This document shows positions 59,980-64,000 of a DNA stretch of 64,000 nucleotides, in pieces. This DNA is from Plantago major (lineage: Eukaryota; Streptophyta; Magnoliopsida; Lamiales; Plantaginaceae). The stretch covers positions 1-64,000 of the forward strand of contig JAIFAC010000134.1 in assembly GCA_026545765.1 (NCBI GenBank). Reading direction: 5' to 3'. Position 1 is the first letter of the stretch, and each line of letters opens with the position of its first letter. The position numbers and the translations under genes were made by a program. Below the pieces are notes generated by a model, which was not told the origin of the DNA, did not search any database, and was given only the letters and a program-made list of their open reading frames with translations.

Positions 59980-62900
59980 ATGGCACCCAAGAAGATGACC
60001 ACCAAGAACCCTAAGGCCGCATCATCTGCTCCTGCTGAAAAGCAAGGAGGAAAGGAACTTAAGGTGTTGAATAAATGCCTTCTGGGAAATTTCACCCCAT
60101 CTGACTGGAATCCAAGTCACAAAATGAATTGGGGAGCTTTTCTAGTGAAGAAATATGTACCTGCAGTCATTTCTTCCAAACCAGATAGGAAACTGATATT
60201 GGGGATGCTGAAAAGTTCCCATATTTTCAAGTTTCGGTCACGCACCAAAGGACTATCCACACTGGATGTGCTGGAATTCTATAACAATTCCAAAATCTTC
60301 ACAAAGGTTGTGAATGATGAAGAAGAGAAATACATGCAGACTGAAGTTCAAGGACAAGAAATTATCCTAGACTGCAAGACTTTCTGCAAGATATTCCGAT
60401 TGAGAAATCGAGGAACAATTGAAGACATCAACATCAAGGACGCTTCCATGATTCAAGGCGTCAAAGAGCTATTTGAAGCAATCCAGTTAGAAAATGCAAA
60501 AGGTTGCCCAGGAGACTTTGTTCTGAAATCCATCAGAACTAGTCATCTCGTAAACACCGAGTACTTTAGCTCTTATTCTGGTCCGTTGCTTTGATGGCAA
60601 CAAAGGTGGAGTAGACCAGATAAGCATGGAGAGATGGATGATGATGCATCTTCTGAACAAGAAGCATGAAGGGCAGGAAACCCACTTCAATTGGGGGAAG
60701 TACGCCTTCAACAAATTCCTTGGATATATTGAGGAATTTGAGCCCAAAATCATCAATGGCCTTGCTGAGCCAAAGGCCAATATGCACTTTGGTCTCAGAA
60801 TCTGTTACATTCTGGAAACAATGGGAAAGGCAACTCCAGAATGCCCCAAGAATCCTGAACCAGACTGCTCCAGAACTCTCCAGAGATTATAGAAATATCA
60901 TAGATGGGTCTGCACCAACACAGAATAGTGATTCTGAGGATGATGAAGTACTTGCAAAATTACTCAAAAGATTCAAGTATGAGACCCATGGAGGAGCATC
61001 AAGCTCAGCTCTTCAGAAAGACAAGATCCCCTCTGCCCAGCAGGAAGAAGAAGGCCTGGGTGAGGAAGATAGAATGCTGGAAGATCCTGACATTGCTTCC
61101 ACATTCACAATGCCAGCACCTAATGTTGCTGAAGAAAATCCTGTTTTAACATAGGTTCCTCAACCTTCTGAGAAAGCTCAACTCTCAGAAAGGGATCAAA
61201 CTGAGATGGAGACTCAGAATGATACTGCAGAGGAGAACAACAATGAGCACAGAGAGGCTGTGGAATCACCACAAGTCCAAGAGATCAATAATCAGCCTGA
61301 CTCTATTCAGGTAGCAAAAGTAGTTTGTATCTAACTTGTCAACATTAAAATGTTAACTTGTTACTCATAAGCTGCATTTGTTACAGGCCAACATGGAGAC
61401 ACACTTTCAGGAGGATGATAATTTGTCCACCCCTCTGAATGAAAAAGAGGTTCCTCCAACCTCAGAACAACAAGAAGAGCCTGTCCTACAGGTAGTTAAG
61501 TTATCTATGAATAAGAAATAACTTGCTTGAAATATTCATATCTTGTGTTCTAAATTCTTTATGTCTCTTATTTAGTCTAATCGAGGAAGTAGTGGTGGTG
61601 GAACCAACACCCCAAGAGATTCCGTGTCAAAAGCTTTTGAGGAAGCATTTATCGAGCCTTCACGAGAAGGTAAGTAATCGCATAGACTCCTTCAAGAATG
61701 CTCGAAAACCCACTACTAAATCTTTTATGTTTGCTCTTATGTGCTCAAGAAGAACAATCGATGGAGAAACAACAGGTTATCTCCTCCAAAGGAAACTAAA
61801 ATCAACAAGCAAGATTCAGAAAGATGCGTAAACCCCAAGGTTTCGAGAACATGCTACTGAGCTTCCTCACTTGGAAGTAAGTGAAGCCTCAAAAAGCATA
61901 TTTCTACCTATCTTTCTCTGATAAACAAGTTTCTGAAACCATAATTGATTTTAATTTCGTGTTCAAGCAGAAGAAAATTTGATGAGGATCAGACTTCTCC
62001 TCACAACAAGGTATCTGTGGTCTCTGAGACCAAGCAAGTAGAAGTACAGGATAATGAGCCTAGTGTTTCTACACAGGTATGCTCAGAAAGCTTACTTTTG
62101 CACACAAATACTAACTTAAGTGGTTTGAACAAAACTAACTTGATCCCTTTCTTCGTGCTCAAATTTAGTGCCGCTTGATTTACTCAAGGCTTTCGTAAGA
62201 ACACCTTAAAGAAACATCTCAAGTGCTTTATAATGGCGTAAACTCGTAAAGTCGACCTTTTGAATTAGCGAGTAATCGACGTCCCAAAAAGAGAGCAATC
62301 GCTTAATCGGAAGATTATATCCATGCATTGTTCCCAATGAGTCCTACCATTTGCCACTGATGCACGAAGACTTCATTCATGAAGTAGCACAAAGACCGAT
62401 AGCAGATTTCAAGTCTGGATGCTCAAACTCAAGAGCAGATGGTTACCCATCCGCCGCTTCAAAGAAGCTCACTACTTATCCTGCTGAACAAGAAGAAGTT
62501 AATGGGAGGATGATTACATTCCCAAATGTGATCAACCTGGTTTCAGAAGATGACGAGGAGAAGGACGAAAATGATTATCAAGAACCTCCCTCTGAGCATC
62601 CAAACCAAGAAGCAAAGAACAAGAGTGATGATGATGATGATCAGAATGATGATCCCTAACTCGACAAGGCGGATTCGTAAAGCTAGCAAAGGAAGTGGAG
62701 AAAAGGCTACTCCTTCAAATGCTCAGAGAGCCCCATCATCATCACCTCCCAAGTCTCATCAAGATATCCAATGTGAGCACAATGATGCCATAGAAGAAAT
62801 TTCACCACCGAAGTTCGTGGATTGAACAACTCGTAAAGGTGTTGAAGAAGAAAAGAGAATCGCATTGAGTGTCAAGCTCTTGTTGATGAAAAGGAGGCCA

Positions 62901-63929
62901 AACTCAAGAAGCTCAAAGAAGCTAATGCCAAGGAATCGCACTCCTAGATGAGCAAAGAAATCAAGAATGCCATTGTTGTCACAATCACGAGATAGATGCC
63001 ATGGATGACAATGATGATGAAGAGCACGATGCTAAGGTCGCATCGTAAAGACCTTCTACATCCTCTCGTAAGGCAAGATACTCCAAGGCAAACAAAAGAT
63101 GTTAGCCAATTGCAAACAATCCCAGAGAAGGATTATGAGAGTGATGTCAAGAAGACCGCAACTTGATTATCAGAAGAAGATGAGAGACTTATCACTCAAA
63201 GAAAAGAGAGCCCTACTTGCTCCTCATATCTTCTTTGCACTGTAGTTCAAGAAGTGAAGAGCACCGCAAGGAATAGTTTCTTTTGGAACTCGAGAGATAC
63301 TAGTTGCCCAAGACACGTAATCGCTAAAATCCGGCCCGTAAGAGATGAAGCCATCGTCGCTCCTTTACTCAATAGAGCAACCAAAGATAGCTCTCTCTCG
63401 TAAAGACCTAGGGTTGGTCGTGGATAAGGATTGTAACAATGCTAATGCAAAGATTGAATGAAGCTACCATGCCGTCCGCAAGCCAACGCCATCCTAAGGC
63501 CGCTTGAAGAGCTCAATGTAAGGGAGCAGAACCGATTAGGCGTAACAAAGAGTCAAGAAGGAACTTCAAGAATTAGTCGTGCACAACAATCTCCGTAAAA
63601 ACTTTGAATCACTCTCAAGTTTATGCTATCATGAGTCACCATTCATGACTAAGGGGAAGAAGAGATGCCTCGAAAGGCGAGGAAGAAAAGAAAACAATCA
63701 AATCGTCCTCCTCAAGTCAACTTGTCATTATACACCACCGAGACACCTCATCAAGAAGTTGTTCCAGATCAACCACCAAAGGCCGAGGAGTATGATAACT
63801 AGGGGAGCCAAGTCCCTTAGAATCTCAGAAGAGAAGAAGACTTCTGAAGAAGAAGAAAAGGAAGAAGGAGAAGTGAGAGGCCAAGAAAGCTGCAAGTCTC
63901 CAATTTTGGACTTCAATGATGATTGTTAG
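59980..63929 (+). pseudogene. Extra gene after pol (env-like position), with introns, broken
   Basis: Position matches the env-like gene of Sireviruses; the protein family is not one I can name. It starts MAPKKMTTKNPKAASSAPAE. The first 204 codons contain WNPSHKMNWGAFLVKKYVP and LDCKTFCKIFRLRNRGTIED; a stop at 60592 is followed in another frame by CFDGNKGGVDQISMERWMMM and WGKYAFNKFLGYIEEFEP (to about 60892), so one base is gained or lost near 60580. A hinge rich in Glu, Ser, Gln and Pro follows (60900-61310), then small exons: 61387-61491 (35 codons) and 61576-61669, with introns 61311-61386 and 61492-61575, each GT...AG and phase 0 after Gln. Another donor after TQ lies near 62076. From 62200 the frames are broken, with acidic (DDDDQNDDP) and Lys-rich parts. 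No signal peptide is seen at the start and no clear membrane segment could be read. Confidence 0.6.
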
Positions 63930-64000
63930 AACTTAGGATCCCGGATTGGTACTTGAAACAAGATCAATAGACAATGTTGCCAACAATGTTGTTCAACATT

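Larger units (their letters stand above)
51816..64000 (+). mobile_element. Copia LTR retrotransposon, Sirevirus-like, right end outside the window
   Basis: It has a long 5' LTR, a Met-tRNA primer site, gag, protease, integrase, reverse transcriptase and RNase H in copia order, then a further long gene. At least 12.2 kb is present; the 3' LTR is beyond 64000. A long LTR, a coiled coil in gag and an extra gene after pol all fit the Sirevirus group of copia. It entered the element at 46.9-51.8 kb; the left flank before TGTTAG reads AATAC, and the right copy of this duplication is not visible. All open frames except the reverse transcriptase piece and RNase H are heavily broken. Confidence 0.85.

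Overview
This is a plant nuclear window, from a flowering plant and probably a eudicot. It is AT-rich, its genes have many GT-AG introns, and all the mobile DNA belongs to plant families (copia, gypsy-like LTRs, CACTA, MULE/FAR1, Ulp1-carrying MULE, hAT, Tourist-like MITEs). I see no bacterial features, tRNA, rRNA or CRISPR array. The species cannot be named from the sequence.

Only two ordinary host genes are supported, both on the minus strand. At 4535-9561 lies a UBR7-type E3 ubiquitin ligase (UBR box plus PHD finger, about 5 exons). At 12797-23548 lies NSF, the AAA+ ATPase that disassembles SNARE complexes (about 21 exons, both ATPase domains). Most splice junctions and almost all residues are conserved, yet both genes carry several 1-2 base indels, mostly in short homopolymers. 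I read these as probable consensus errors rather than gene death. A promoter-like stretch with a short broken exon (1294-1580) precedes them.

Layout: 1-4500, dispersed repeat, possible gene start, and a TTGTCTAGTTTTTA minisatellite. 4.5-9.6 kb, UBR7. 9.6-12.8 kb, degraded transposon sequence with a MITE. 12.8-23.5 kb, NSF. 24.5-26.5 kb, a TTATAGTTTTAAG minisatellite with an opposed arm and a second tandem repeat. 27.2-28.0 kb, second copy of the dispersed repeat. 28.2-36.4 kb, a CACTA element with GCGACGGAT subterminal repeats, a decayed TNP2 transposase and a second Ptta/En/Spm-type protein. 36.7-37.5 kb, FAR1/MULE transposase remnant. 38.5-42.8 kb, remnant of an Ulp1-protease MULE split by one solo LTR and followed by another. 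44.9-45.9 kb, a 1 kb foldback. 46.7 kb, a Tourist-like MITE. 46.9-51.8 kb, an LTR-like or LARD-like element whose gene has a promoter, introns and a gypsy-type transposon domain, interrupted by a 1.18 kb hAT. 51.8 kb to the window end, a long copia element of Sirevirus type (5' LTR, Met-tRNA primer site, gag, protease, integrase, reverse transcriptase, RNase H and a long extra gene after pol). Its 3' LTR is not in the window.

Most notable: (1) the gene after pol has its own TATA box and several GT-AG introns, so it is organised like a host gene inside a retroelement; (2) patches of that element seem to have lost CTG and gained CG, which may be a methylation-linked base-calling artefact; (3) a minisatellite in the CACTA element is built of mini-hairpins with compensatory stem changes; (4) the nested insertions can be put in order from their target-site duplications. 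No clear new host system was found.
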